NCBI RefSeq assembly: GCF_000374165.1
Contig: NZ_KB893794.1
Coordinates: forward strand, 62,001 to 126,000
Source of the DNA: Parafrankia elaeagni
GTDB taxonomy: Bacteria > Actinomycetota > Actinomycetes > Frankiales > Frankiaceae
DNA: 64,000 nucleotides
Direction of reading: 5' to 3'
Within the stretch, counting starts at the first letter, position 1. Each line of letters starts with the position of its first letter. The position numbers were made by a program, and so were the translations under genes. Positions 9,291 to 17,039 of the stretch are shown piece by piece. The notes beneath the pieces were generated by a model, which had not been told where the DNA came from, made no database searches, and saw only the letters and a list, made by a program, of their open reading frames with translations.

Positions 9291-10154
9291 ATGGACGATC
9301 TCGCTGAGCGCCTCGATCTGATCATCGCCCTGGTCGAGGGTGCGCGGGCGATGCCACTGTCGGCGTCCTGCGTGCTCAACCGGGCCGAGATGCTGGAGGC
9401 TCTGGAGGATCTGCGGGCCCGGCTGCCCGAGCGCCTCGCCGACGCCGACCGGATCCTTGCGGACAGCGAGGCGATCATCGATGACGCGCACCGCCAGGCC
9501 TCGGCCATCGTCGCCGACGGCCGTCGGGAGGGCGCCCGCCTTGCCTCGGGCAGCGCCGTCGTGGTCCAGGCCCAGTCGGACGCGGCGTCGATCATGGCTG
9601 CCGCCCGTCGGGAGTCCGAGGACATGCGCAGCCAGATCGACTCCTACGTCGACGGGAAGCTCGCCGGCTTCGAGGAGCTGCTCGACCGCACGCTCACCTC
9701 GGTGACCCGGGGACGGGAGCGCCTCGCCTCGCGGGCGGCGATGGCCAGTGCGGCCTGTTCTCCCGGCATGGTCGGCTCGGCCGACCCGTCCGGAGTCGAG
9801 ATGGGCATGGGTGGGGCGCGTCCGGGTGCGGGCGGGGCCGGACCGGCCGGCGGCTGGGCCGGTGGCGATCAGCATGTGATGGTGCCCCGGCAGGGGGAGC
9901 CCGGGGGCTACGAGTCCGTCGGCCACGGACCAGCCGGCGAGCTGGAGGAGTCGACCCGCGCCGACGCGGCCGGTATCGACACCGGCAGGTCCAGGGACGC
10001 CGGCGGCATGGCCGGCACCGTCGGGAGGACACGCAGGGCGCCGGAGGCCGCGTTCTCCCAGAGCGGGGAGCAGTGGAGCGGGATGCCGGCGGCACGCAGC
10101 GGCATGACGGGTCATGTCCGGCTGACGTCGGGTGCCGGAGCACCGATCGGATAG
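9291..10154 (+). CDS. DivIVA/coiled-coil cell-envelope protein
   Basis: A 287-residue protein beginning at the ATG at 9291 (MDDLAERLDLIIALVEGAR). The first 150 residues form a long amphipathic helix (RLPERLADADRILADSEAIIDDAHRQASAIVADGRREG) like the coiled-coil DivIVA-related proteins found beside coaD in actinobacteria. The rest is a Gly/Ala-rich, low-complexity tail rich in Met and Ser. No membrane segment is visible. By family and position it probably has a role in polar growth or septation, but that is an inference. Confidence 0.65.
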   Translation: MDDLAERLDLIIALVEGARAMPLSASCVLNRAEMLEALEDLRARLPERLADADRILADSEAIIDDAHRQASAIVADGRREGARLASGSAVVVQAQSDAASIMAAARRESEDMRSQIDSYVDGKLAGFEELLDRTLTSVTRGRERLASRAAMASAACSPGMVGSADPSGVEMGMGGARPGAGGAGPAGGWAGGDQHVMVPRQGEPGGYESVGHGPAGELEESTRADAAGIDTGRSRDAGGMAGTVGRTRRAPEAAFSQSGEQWSGMPAARSGMTGHVRLTSGAGAPIG

Positions 10155-10376
10155 GCTGGTCGTCCGTGCCCGGTGACGTGGGTGCGCACTCCCGTCCGGA
10201 TCCGGCCTGTTCCAGGCCGGCCCGGGCTGGCTGGCGGGTTCGCCGGCCGCTCGTCGCTGGCCTCCGCCGGCTGCCGGGAGGGGTGGGGCGGGCGATCTCC
10301 GGTCGGTACGATCGGTTCCCTGCTCTCTGGTCAGTCCCGCAACGACCGCGACGTGAGAACATCTGCTGTGACAGCC

Positions 10377-10961
10377 ATGACCACACAACGAGTACGTCGA
10401 CGCGCCCCTCGGGGTCCCTACGTGCTTGACACCCGGGAACTCGGCCGCCGGCCGGGTTCGCTTCGTCGTGTCGAGATCACGATCGTCCAGCCGTCCGACT
10501 TCGGCACCGAGATGCTGCGGTTGCCCGCGGGCGCCACGGTGGCGCTCGACCTGAGGCTCGAGTCGGTCATGGAGGGAGTCCTGGTGAGCGGCGTCGTCAC
10601 GGCGCCGCTGTCAGGGGAGTGCGGTCGCTGCCTGGACGAGGTCAGCGACACGGCCTCCGTCGAGATCAGGGAACTGTTCTACTACCCCGACCGGGTGGTC
10701 GAGACCGGGGACGAGGACGACGTCGGAGTCCTTGTCGACGACCATGCCGACATCGGGCCGGTGGTGCGTGACGCGATGGTGCTCAGCCTGCCGCTGTCAC
10801 CGGTCTGCCGTCCGGACTGCGCCGGCCTGTGTGTCGACTGCGGCGCCCGCCTCGACGAGGTCGGCCCGGACCATTCCCACAACCGGCAGGATCCGAGATG
10901 GGCGGCGCTGTCCGGCCTCGCCGCGGATCCCGCCACCACTGAGAACAAGGAGAAGGACTAG
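10377..10961 (+). CDS. DUF177 (YceD) family protein
   Basis: A 194-residue protein of the YceD/DUF177 family, which is nearly always encoded directly before rpmF. Conserved cysteines are seen in CGRCLDEV and in the C-terminal [13 protein letters not shown] cluster. Start taken at the ATG at 10377 ([14 protein letters not shown]), since the upstream reading frame is low-complexity and lacks family similarity. The stop codon shares one base with the rpmF start. YceD has been linked to 23S rRNA maturation in other bacteria. Confidence 0.88.
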   Translation: MTTQRVRRRAPRGPYVLDTRELGRRPGSLRRVEITIVQPSDFGTEMLRLPAGATVALDLRLESVMEGVLVSGVVTAPLSGECGRCLDEVSDTASVEIRELFYYPDRVVETGDEDDVGVLVDDHADIGPVVRDAMVLSLPLSPVCRPDCAGLCVDCGARLDEVGPDHSHNRQDPRWAALSGLAADPATTENKEKD

Positions 10962-11131
10962 TGGCCGTCCCGAAGCGGCGCACCTCGCGCAGCAACACCC
11001 GGTCTCGTCGCGCGCAGTGGAAGGCCAAGGTGCCGACGCTGGCGAAGTGCGCCCGTGGCCATGTGATCCGCCCGCACAACGCGTGCCCGACCTGCGGTCG
11101 CTACAACGATCGTCAGGTGCTCGACGTCTGA
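10961..11131 (+). CDS. rpmF: 50S ribosomal protein L32
   Basis: A 56-residue L32 starting at GTG 10961 with [20 protein letters not shown], and with the paired cysteines in AKCARGH and [13 protein letters not shown], so it is the zinc-binding form. The start codon overlaps the stop of the DUF177 gene (TAGTG). It stands between DUF177 and the plsX-like gene, the standard yceD-rpmF-plsX arrangement. Confidence 0.97.
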   Translation: MAVPKRRTSRSNTRSRRAQWKAKVPTLAKCARGHVIRPHNACPTCGRYNDRQVLDV

Positions 11132-11138
11132 CGACAGT

Positions 11139-12149
11139 GTGGCGCGCATCGCAGTCGACCTGATCGGCCAGGGCCTTCCGCTGGAAGGCGCCCTCGACCA
11201 GCTGATCACAGCGTTGGACAGCGATCCGCAGCTGACGCTGACCGTGGTGGCGCCCACGGGCGACGTCGAACCGGTGGCCGCCGAGCGGGGGCTTCTCGCC
11301 GGCGGGCGTGTCCGGTTGGTCGACGCCCGGCGCGGCGTGGCACCGGGCCCGGACGCGCTGCGTGAGGTCCGTGCCCGCCGCGACAGCGGCGTGCGGATCG
11401 CTGCCCGGCTCGTGCGGGACGGGCAGGCCGACGCGATGGTGTCGTTGGCGCCCCTGGAGGCCGTCCTGGCCGCTGCCAGATTCACCTTTGGCCTCGTCCC
11501 GGGGGCTACCAGGGCCGCCGCGGCCGTCACCCTCCGCCTCGGTCCTGGTGGTCTCGGCCCCACCGGCAGGCCGGTGATCCTGTGTGACGCCGGGGGCTCG
11601 GTTGACGTCACCGCCGATGAGCTCGCTCAGTTCGCCCTGGTCGGGGCCCGTCTCTCCCGGGCTCGGCACGGCGTCGACAGTCCGCGGGTCGGTCTGTTGT
11701 CGGCGCGTCCGGCGCTGCTCGACCCGCTGCGCCGCTCCGCCGGCGATCTGCTGGCCTCGCTCGGCGTCGACTTCGTCGGGCCGGTGACCGCCGACAGGCT
11801 CCTCGCCGGGGCGGGAGCGGGAGCCGATGTCGTCGTCACCGACGGGTTCACCGGGGACGTCCTGCTCGCCGCGCTGGGGCCGTCCATCGGCGGGGCGCCG
11901 GACGAGCCGGGCCGGACTCCGGGGCAGGCGGACACTTCGCAACCTCAGGGGGGAATGATCGTGCTGGGAGTGGACGGGACAGCCGTCCGGGTGGGTGACC
12001 TGCCCGTGGTCGGCCCGGTGCCGCCGGGAGCGCTTCCCGTGGCCGTCGGTGCGGCGGTCGGCGCGGTGCGTGCAGGGCTCGCCGGATCGGTCCGTGACGC
12101 CATGGCGACGCTCGTCGAGCGCCGCCGGGAGCTGGCGGGGCTGTCCTGA
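11139..12149 (+). CDS. plsX: PlsX-like phosphate acyltransferase, divergent
   Basis: A 336-residue protein in the plsX position between rpmF and rnc. It resembles PlsX, which makes acyl-phosphate from acyl-ACP for phospholipid synthesis, most clearly in [13 protein letters not shown] and in the N-terminal RIAVD start. However, the canonical N-terminal DAMGGD motif is replaced by DLIGQG, and the usual GLLNIGEE motif reads GLLSARPA. It may have reduced or altered activity, or be a structural relic kept by its operon position. GTG start at 11139. The stop overlaps the rnc start (TGATG). Confidence 0.72.
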   Translation: MARIAVDLIGQGLPLEGALDQLITALDSDPQLTLTVVAPTGDVEPVAAERGLLAGGRVRLVDARRGVAPGPDALREVRARRDSGVRIAARLVRDGQADAMVSLAPLEAVLAAARFTFGLVPGATRAAAAVTLRLGPGGLGPTGRPVILCDAGGSVDVTADELAQFALVGARLSRARHGVDSPRVGLLSARPALLDPLRRSAGDLLASLGVDFVGPVTADRLLAGAGAGADVVVTDGFTGDVLLAALGPSIGGAPDEPGRTPGQADTSQPQGGMIVLGVDGTAVRVGDLPVVGPVPPGALPVAVGAAVGAVRAGLAGSVRDAMATLVERRRELAGLS

Positions 12150-12997
12150 TGAGCCGGGCTCAGTCGGTTCCCCCGCCGCGGGAAGGGCTCGTCGAAGCGC
12201 TGCAGGTCAACGTCGATCCGGAGCTGCTCGACCGGGCGCTGACCCATCGGTCCTATGCCTACGAGAACGGCGGCCTGCCGACCAACGAGCGGCTGGAGTT
12301 CCTGGGCGACGCGGTCCTCGGGCTCATCGTGACCGCAGCGCTGTTCCGCCGCCACCCTGATCTGCCGGAGGGCCAGCTGGCGAAGCAGCGTGCCTCGGTG
12401 GTCAACATGCGCGCGCTCGCCGAGGTGGCACGGCGCCTCGGCCCGGCCGGAATCGGGCCGTACCTGCTGCTCGGCCGCGGCGAGGAGGCGACCGGCGGGC
12501 GGGACAAGCCCAGCATCCTCGCGGACACGCTGGAAGCCGTGATCGGCGCGGTCTACCTCTCGAACAGCCTCGACGTCGCCTCCGACTTCGTCCACCGGCT
12601 GTTCGACCCGCTGCTCGACGAGGCGGCCGGCCGCGGCGCGGGCCTGGACTGGAAGACCTCGCTGCAGGAACAGACGGCGCTGCTCGGGCTCGGTCCGCCG
12701 GACTACGTGGTCACCGAGGCCGGCCCGGATCACGCGAAACGGTTCACCGCCTTCGCGCGGGTCGCCGGTGAGGTTCTCGGTGAGGGCGAGGGCGGTAGTA
12801 AGAAGGAGGCCGAGCAGCGGGCCGCGGCGACGGCCTTCGCCGTGCTGGAGAAGCGGTCGGCCGAGAGCGCTGGAGCCGAACTGCGCCAGGACGCAGAGCG
12901 TCCGATGGACGCGGCCGGCGCCAGCGCTGGCAGTGCTGGCAGCGCTGCCAGCACTCCGGCCGGAGACCCCGGGGCCAGGGCGGGCGAGCCCCGATGA
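12149..12997 (+). CDS. rnc: Ribonuclease III
   Basis: A 282-residue dsRNA endonuclease for rRNA and mRNA processing. The RNase III signature [13 protein letters not shown] lies near residue 47, the second acidic cluster is [11 protein letters not shown], and a C-terminal dsRNA-binding domain ends with [20 protein letters not shown]. The last 45 residues are an Ala/Ser/Gly tail. ATG start overlapping the plsX-like stop. mutM follows after 27 bp. Confidence 0.97.
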   Translation: MSRAQSVPPPREGLVEALQVNVDPELLDRALTHRSYAYENGGLPTNERLEFLGDAVLGLIVTAALFRRHPDLPEGQLAKQRASVVNMRALAEVARRLGPAGIGPYLLLGRGEEATGGRDKPSILADTLEAVIGAVYLSNSLDVASDFVHRLFDPLLDEAAGRGAGLDWKTSLQEQTALLGLGPPDYVVTEAGPDHAKRFTAFARVAGEVLGEGEGGSKKEAEQRAAATAFAVLEKRSAESAGAELRQDAERPMDAAGASAGSAGSAASTPAGDPGARAGEPR

Positions 12998-13024
12998 CCC
13001 CTCCCGCGGCGCGCGCCACCGGTG

Positions 13025-13930
13025 ATGCCTGAACTTCCGGAAGTCGAGGTCGTCCGGCGCGGGCTGGAACGAGGGGTGGTCGGCCGGACGATCGCGCAGG
13101 TGGAGGTGCGCCACCCCCGGGCCGTCCGTCGTCACGCCGCCGGTGCCGATCACTTCGAGGCCACGCTGGTGGGGCGGACGATGCTCTCCGCGTCTCGCCG
13201 CGGCAAGTACCTGTGGCTGGGCCTCAGCCCGGCCGCCGCGGCCGGCAGGAGTGGCGTGACCAGCATGAACGAGGTGGACAACGCCGGCGAGGCGCTGCTG
13301 GGTCACCTCGGGATGAGCGGACAACTCCTCGTGGTCCCCGCGGACAGCCCGGATCAGGTTCATCTGCGCGTTCGTCTTCGCTTCACCGACGGCGGGCGTG
13401 AGCTGCGCTTCGTCGATCAGCGGACGTTCGGTGGCCTCTGCGTCGTCCCGGGCTCGGAGCTACCGGTGACCATTTCCCACATAGCGCCAGATCCCCTCTC
13501 GGCCGAGTTCGACCCCGATCGCTTCGTTGCCGCGCTGCGCCGGCGCCGGACCGGCCTCAAACGTGCGCTGCTCGACCAGACGCTGATCAGCGGTGTCGGC
13601 AACATCTACGCTGACGAGGCACTCTGGGCGGCCGGCCTGCACTATGCCCGCCCGACCGAATCGGTGACCCGGGCGGAGGCCACCCGTCTGCTTGAGGCCG
13701 TCCGCACGGTGATGACGGCAGCGCTTGCCGCGGGTGGGACGTCCTTCGACCGGCTGTACGTCTCGACCGAGGGTGTCAGCGGTCTGTTCGAGCGGTCCCT
13801 GACGGTCTATGGGCGCGGTGGCCAGGAGTGCTCGCGGTGCGGGGCGCTCATCCAGCGGGACGCGTTCATGAACCGTTCCAGCTTCAGCTGCCCGGTGTGC
13901 CAACCGCGGCCACGCCGTGCGCGATGGTAG
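13025..13930 (+). CDS. mutM: Formamidopyrimidine-DNA glycosylase
   Basis: A 301-residue base-excision enzyme that removes oxidised purines. The start must be the ATG at 13025, because mature MutM begins PELPEVE and uses the N-terminal proline as the catalytic amine; the in-frame GTG 3 bases earlier would block this. Also present are the Lys in SRRGKYLW and the C-terminal zinc finger (CSRCG ... CPVCQ) with the Arg in MNRSS. An insertion of about 18 residues ([18 protein letters not shown]) lies between the N-terminal strands. Confidence 0.97.
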   Translation: MPELPEVEVVRRGLERGVVGRTIAQVEVRHPRAVRRHAAGADHFEATLVGRTMLSASRRGKYLWLGLSPAAAAGRSGVTSMNEVDNAGEALLGHLGMSGQLLVVPADSPDQVHLRVRLRFTDGGRELRFVDQRTFGGLCVVPGSELPVTISHIAPDPLSAEFDPDRFVAALRRRRTGLKRALLDQTLISGVGNIYADEALWAAGLHYARPTESVTRAEATRLLEAVRTVMTAALAAGGTSFDRLYVSTEGVSGLFERSLTVYGRGGQECSRCGALIQRDAFMNRSSFSCPVCQPRPRRARW

Positions 13931-13932
13931 AG

Positions 13933-13948
13933 TCGAACACACATTCGA
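13933..13948. promoter_or_regulatory. LexA-like (SOS) box
   Basis: TCGAAC-ACAC-ATTCGA differs at one position from the actinobacterial LexA consensus TCGAAC-N4-GTTCGA. It starts 2 bp after the mutM stop and about 170 bp before the DUF2786 gene, which is the next gene on this strand. Binding by LexA is inferred from the match only. Confidence 0.5.
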
Positions 13949-14114
13949 TTCAGCCTCGTTCATGGCCGTGACCGGGAGCTGACGGTGGAAGCCGGCTGAA
14001 GGTGTTCCGTGCGGGAGCCCCGCCGGCAGGCTGTCGTCCCCGGTTCGGCGAGGCCGTACAGACGGTGTCCTCTTCTGGTATCCACTCCGGAGGAGGACCG
14101 TGGACGGAGGCGCC

Positions 14115-14876
14115 ATGAATCCCGACGCTCTGCTTGGCCGCGTCCGCAAGCTGTTGGCGATGGCGGAGGCCGAGGGCCTGCCCGACGCGGCTCGGGAGAA
14201 CTACAACGCCAAGGCCGCGGAGCTCATCGCCCAGTACGGGATCGACCGGGCGCTGCTGGATGACGCCGCTCCAGCGGGTGCTGTCGCCGGCGACGTCGTG
14301 ATGGGCATCGACGCGCCCTATGCGCGGGACAAGATCTCGCTGCTCGCCAGTGTGGCGGACCCGCTGGGCTGCCGGCTGGTCCACCGCACGCAGCCCGCGG
14401 GCTCGGGCACGGCCCACGCCGCTCACCTGTTCGGCATGGCAGGTGACATCGAACGTGTGCAGATGCTGTTCACGTCGCTGCTCGTCCAGCAGGCGCACGG
14501 CCTCGCCGCGGTGCACCCACCCCACTGGGAGGACCCGCGGGCCTTCCGGCGATCCTGGATGGCGGGATTCTCCGTGGCGGTGCGGGACAGACTCGCCCAG
14601 GCCGAGGAGGCAGCGCGCCGTCGTGCGGAGAAAGCCGAGAAGCCGCCGGCGGCGGACGGAGCACCCGAGCGGCGTTCTGTCGCCGTGGTACTGGCGAGCA
14701 GAGAGGGTGTCGTCGACGCTCACCTGGCGCGGGTCTACCCGCGCCTGCGCACGACCCGGGCGCGTCAGCTCTCGGGATCGGGCGGCCGTGACGGCTACCG
14801 GGCCGGCCAACGGGCAGATCTGGGGGAGGGGCGGCGCGTGCCGGCGCGGCGCGGCGCGAGACCAGAGCTCGGTTGA
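14115..14876 (+). CDS. DUF2786 domain protein
   Basis: A 253-residue protein with an N-terminal DUF2786-type helical segment (LLGRVRKLLAMAEAEGLPDAARENYNAKAAELIAQYGID). A second conserved part (KISLLASVADPLGCRLVH ... DIERVQMLFTSLLVQQ) is typical of actinobacterial and phage members. Function unknown. ATG 14115 is preceded by GGAGG at 4-base spacing; a GTG at 14100 is also possible. The Arg/Gly-rich C terminus may be a weakly conserved tail. The upstream LexA-like box suggests DNA-damage control. Confidence 0.75.
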   Translation: MNPDALLGRVRKLLAMAEAEGLPDAARENYNAKAAELIAQYGIDRALLDDAAPAGAVAGDVVMGIDAPYARDKISLLASVADPLGCRLVHRTQPAGSGTAHAAHLFGMAGDIERVQMLFTSLLVQQAHGLAAVHPPHWEDPRAFRRSWMAGFSVAVRDRLAQAEEAARRRAEKAEKPPAADGAPERRSVAVVLASREGVVDAHLARVYPRLRTTRARQLSGSGGRDGYRAGQRADLGEGRRVPARRGARPELG

Positions 14877-14973
14877 CGCGCAGGGGTGGGTGACCCGCGC
14901 GGAACGGCTCGACTCCGCCTCCGCCCTGGAAGACGACACCAGCTGCGGAAGCTGTGAGCGGAGATCCGATCGA

Positions 14974-15001
14974 ATCGGCGTGGCTGTGAAGCCACGCCGA
15001 T
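14974..15001. terminator. Bidirectional terminator hairpin
   Basis: A perfect 12-bp stem (ATCGGCGTGGCT with its complement) closes a GTGA loop between the convergent DUF2786 gene and the lipoprotein gene at 15015. Confidence 0.7.
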
Positions 15002-15014
15002 CAGCCTGACTGAC

Positions 15015-15389
15015 CTACAGCTTGCCACCAGGCAGGTTGGGGACGGCGGTCTGTGTCGGGCGCTCACCGCGGGGCGGTGCGTAGCCCGGGCCGATCACCG
15101 GTTCGGACGGTACGGCTGCCGGCGTCACAGTGGAGCCCTCGGTGCTGGCATGCGGCACCGGGATCACTCCGCCGTCCTGCTCGAAGTTCTGACCACAGCC
15201 GGAAAGGAGGAGTGCGACCCCCATCGAACACACGGCGGTCATGCACGCCAGCGACCGTCGCCGCCCTGATCGCCCAGGGATGCGCACATGATCACCGGCG
15301 GTGCTGCCGTTCGACGGCATCCCCGGATCGCGCCCCGCCGGAAGGGTGGCCTCGGTGCCCCTGTTGAGCTGCGCGCTCTCGATGTACAT
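15015..15389 (-). CDS. Small hypothetical lipoprotein
   Basis: A 124-residue protein with start taken at the ATG at 15389 (MYIESAQ), because the longer upstream frame lies antisense to acyP. It has an Arg-rich n-region (GRSGRRRSLACM), a hydrophobic stretch and a lipobox LLLSGC, then a short Pro/Thr-rich mature part. I do not recognise the mature domain. It is divergent from acyP with only 33 bp between the starts, so both must have very short leaders. Confidence 0.6.
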   Translation of the reverse strand: MYIESAQLNRGTEATLPAGRDPGMPSNGSTAGDHVRIPGRSGRRRSLACMTAVCSMGVALLLSGCGQNFEQDGGVIPVPHASTEGSTVTPAAVPSEPVIGPGYAPPRGERPTQTAVPNLPGGKL

Positions 15390-15422
15390 GGTGTCCACAA
15401 TGGCTAGTACCCTACCGCTCCG

Positions 15423-15734
15423 ATGAACGAGATTCGCGAGACGAAGGACGCCTCCGGCAGGGACGTGGTCCGCCTCACCGCGAGGGTCGAAGGTCTGGTT
15501 CAGGGCGTCGGGTTCCGTGACTACGTGCGTACCAAGGGGCGCCGTATGGGTCTTGTCGGGTCTGCGACGAATTTGCCGGATGGTGCGGTCGCAGTGATCG
15601 CCGAGGGCGAGCGGGCAGCCTGCGAGGCACTGCTGGAGCTGCTCGTCACCGGGCACACCCCGGGACGCACGGATCGCGTCGATCATGCATGGAGTGACCC
15701 GCGGGGCGGATTGGCCGGGTTCCTTCGGCGCTGA
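15423..15734 (+). CDS. acyP: Acylphosphatase
   Basis: A 103-residue acylphosphatase-fold protein hydrolysing carboxyl-phosphate bonds. The catalytic Arg lies in LVQGVGFRDYVR, and the second catalytic residue, Asn, in ATNLPDGAVAVIAEG. The usual aromatic before the Asn loop is replaced (GSATN for GWVRN). ATG start at 15423. It sits upstream of smc, as in other actinobacteria. Confidence 0.9.
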   Translation: MNEIRETKDASGRDVVRLTARVEGLVQGVGFRDYVRTKGRRMGLVGSATNLPDGAVAVIAEGERAACEALLELLVTGHTPGRTDRVDHAWSDPRGGLAGFLRR

Positions 15735-16239
15735 ACGTGCTTCCGGGCTCGACTGAACGAGTGGGTAATCCGCGGCGACGCCCGCGCGAACGGAGTCGAA
15801 CTTCACAGAGAAGGCCGCGTTGGCGCAAGTCTGCTTTTGCTCAACGAGACCATGCGATCACAGTGGCGACGGCGCGATCATTGCTGCGCCTGGATGTGGG
15901 GTCGCTGCCTGCTTTCCCTGCGCCTGCAGATGATCGCTGCTGGTGGAAGGCCCGATCGGGGGCGGCAGCGGGCGCGGAACAAGCCGGGTGCCGACGCCGT
16001 CACATGGGCGAAGCGCGGACGAACCTGCTGCGTCTGGTCCCGCGCCATGTGTCCCGTGAGGTGTACGGCAGCGGCGATTTTCTGATGTTCGGCGGACCGT
16101 GCGTGGGGCTTGTGGCATGCTCTTGACTTTCGGTCGCCTGGCGTGGGATTCTTAGGTCATTCTCTGGGGCGCGCTCTGATCCTTCTGATCTCGTCGCCCC
16201 AACATCCCGCTAGGTCACTCATCGTGGAGGACCATCACC
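15735..16239. other. Intergenic region, acyP to small coiled-coil gene
   Basis: No reading frame here has convincing codon bias or a family match. The only signal I can support is a promoter-like pair close to the 3' end (16123-16152). Confidence 0.5.
16123..16152 (+). promoter_or_regulatory. Possible promoter for the small coiled-coil gene
   Basis: TTGACT at 16123-16128 is followed after 18 bp by GATTCT, about 90 bp upstream of the gene at 16240. The -10 match is weak. Confidence 0.3.
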
Positions 16240-16437
16240 ATGGCGAAGGCCCTTTTCGGCCACGTCGGTTCTGGCAGCGACATGCGTCTCTCGTACGAGG
16301 TACGCCGTCTTCGTGTCCGGGTGGCGGAGCTTGAGGCTGAGCTCGCGCGCGTCCGGGCAGTGAACGAGGCACTCGTCGACGGGGTCGACGTCCCCGCTGA
16401 CGTGCGTTCGCTCGAGGTCGAGCCCGCGCTCACCTGA
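16240..16437 (+). CDS. Small conserved coiled-coil protein
   Basis: A 65-residue protein starting MAKALFGHVGSGSDMRL, followed by a strongly amphipathic helix (LRVRVAELEAELARVRAVNEALV). Similar short proteins beginning MAKALxGHV and ending in a coiled coil are encoded between acyP and smc in many actinobacteria; no function is established. A good ribosome site (GGAGG) lies upstream of ATG 16240. It is probably dimeric or trimeric through the helix. Confidence 0.75.
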   Translation: MAKALFGHVGSGSDMRLSYEVRRLRVRVAELEAELARVRAVNEALVDGVDVPADVRSLEVEPALT

Positions 16438-17039
16438 TCCGGCTCCGCAGGTAACTCACATCCCGGGCACTTAGGGTGCCCCATATGCAATGTCGTGCAC
16501 GGTGAGGGCCCCTTGTCTCTTGCCGGGCAGGGATCCTTCATGTCCAGTGCTGCCTCCTTGTGGGGTTGTTTCCGGCCGGGGGGTCGTGCTCGGTGCGACG
16601 AGGTCTCGCTGTGCCGTTTTTCGACGACTAAAAGTGGTCGAACTGTCACCCGGAGTGATTGATCTTTGTTTCGGGTGAGTCATCCGGGGTGCCGGTCTTC
16701 TGTTGATCCGGCGGATCCGCGGAGGGCCCGGTGTCGAGCGTCCGGCGGCGTGTGTCCGAGTTGTCGCACACGTTGGTGGTCTGCGCCTGTGTGCGCTGTG
16801 AGTTCCTGACGTCGGGCGTGGCTGCGCCGAGCTGACGGCCGTTCGTACGGCCCGTTGTCGCGGCGGGGAGCTGCGGCGGGCGGAATGTCGCAGGTCACCG
16901 GCCCTGTGTTCGGGGTGCCTGGGTGGGGTGCAGGGCCTCGCTCGGTACCATGAGCGGGTCGAATGTCGACTGATCTTCGTCTGGGCCGGCGGTCGCCGGC
17001 CCAGACGCGGTTTTTCGTCCCTCCGCCGCCCGGAGCCCG
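16438..17039. other. Intergenic region and leader upstream of smc
   Basis: About 600 bp without a supported gene. It ends with a terminator-like hairpin (16978-17007) close to the smc start. Promoters are expected here, but I cannot place them with confidence. Confidence 0.5.
16978..17012 (+). terminator. Intrinsic-terminator-like hairpin in the smc leader
   Basis: A perfect 14-bp stem (CGTCTGGGCCGGCG and its complement) with a 2-base turn is followed within 3 bases by TTTTT. It ends 28 bp before the smc start codon. A stem plus U-run is unusual in this genome and suggests either the end of an upstream transcript or attenuation of smc. Confidence 0.6.

Noticed and set aside
15390-15806. 5' extension of the lipoprotein gene across acyP
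   Set aside because: It is antisense to a clear acylphosphatase gene and would bury the signal peptide 180 residues inside the protein.
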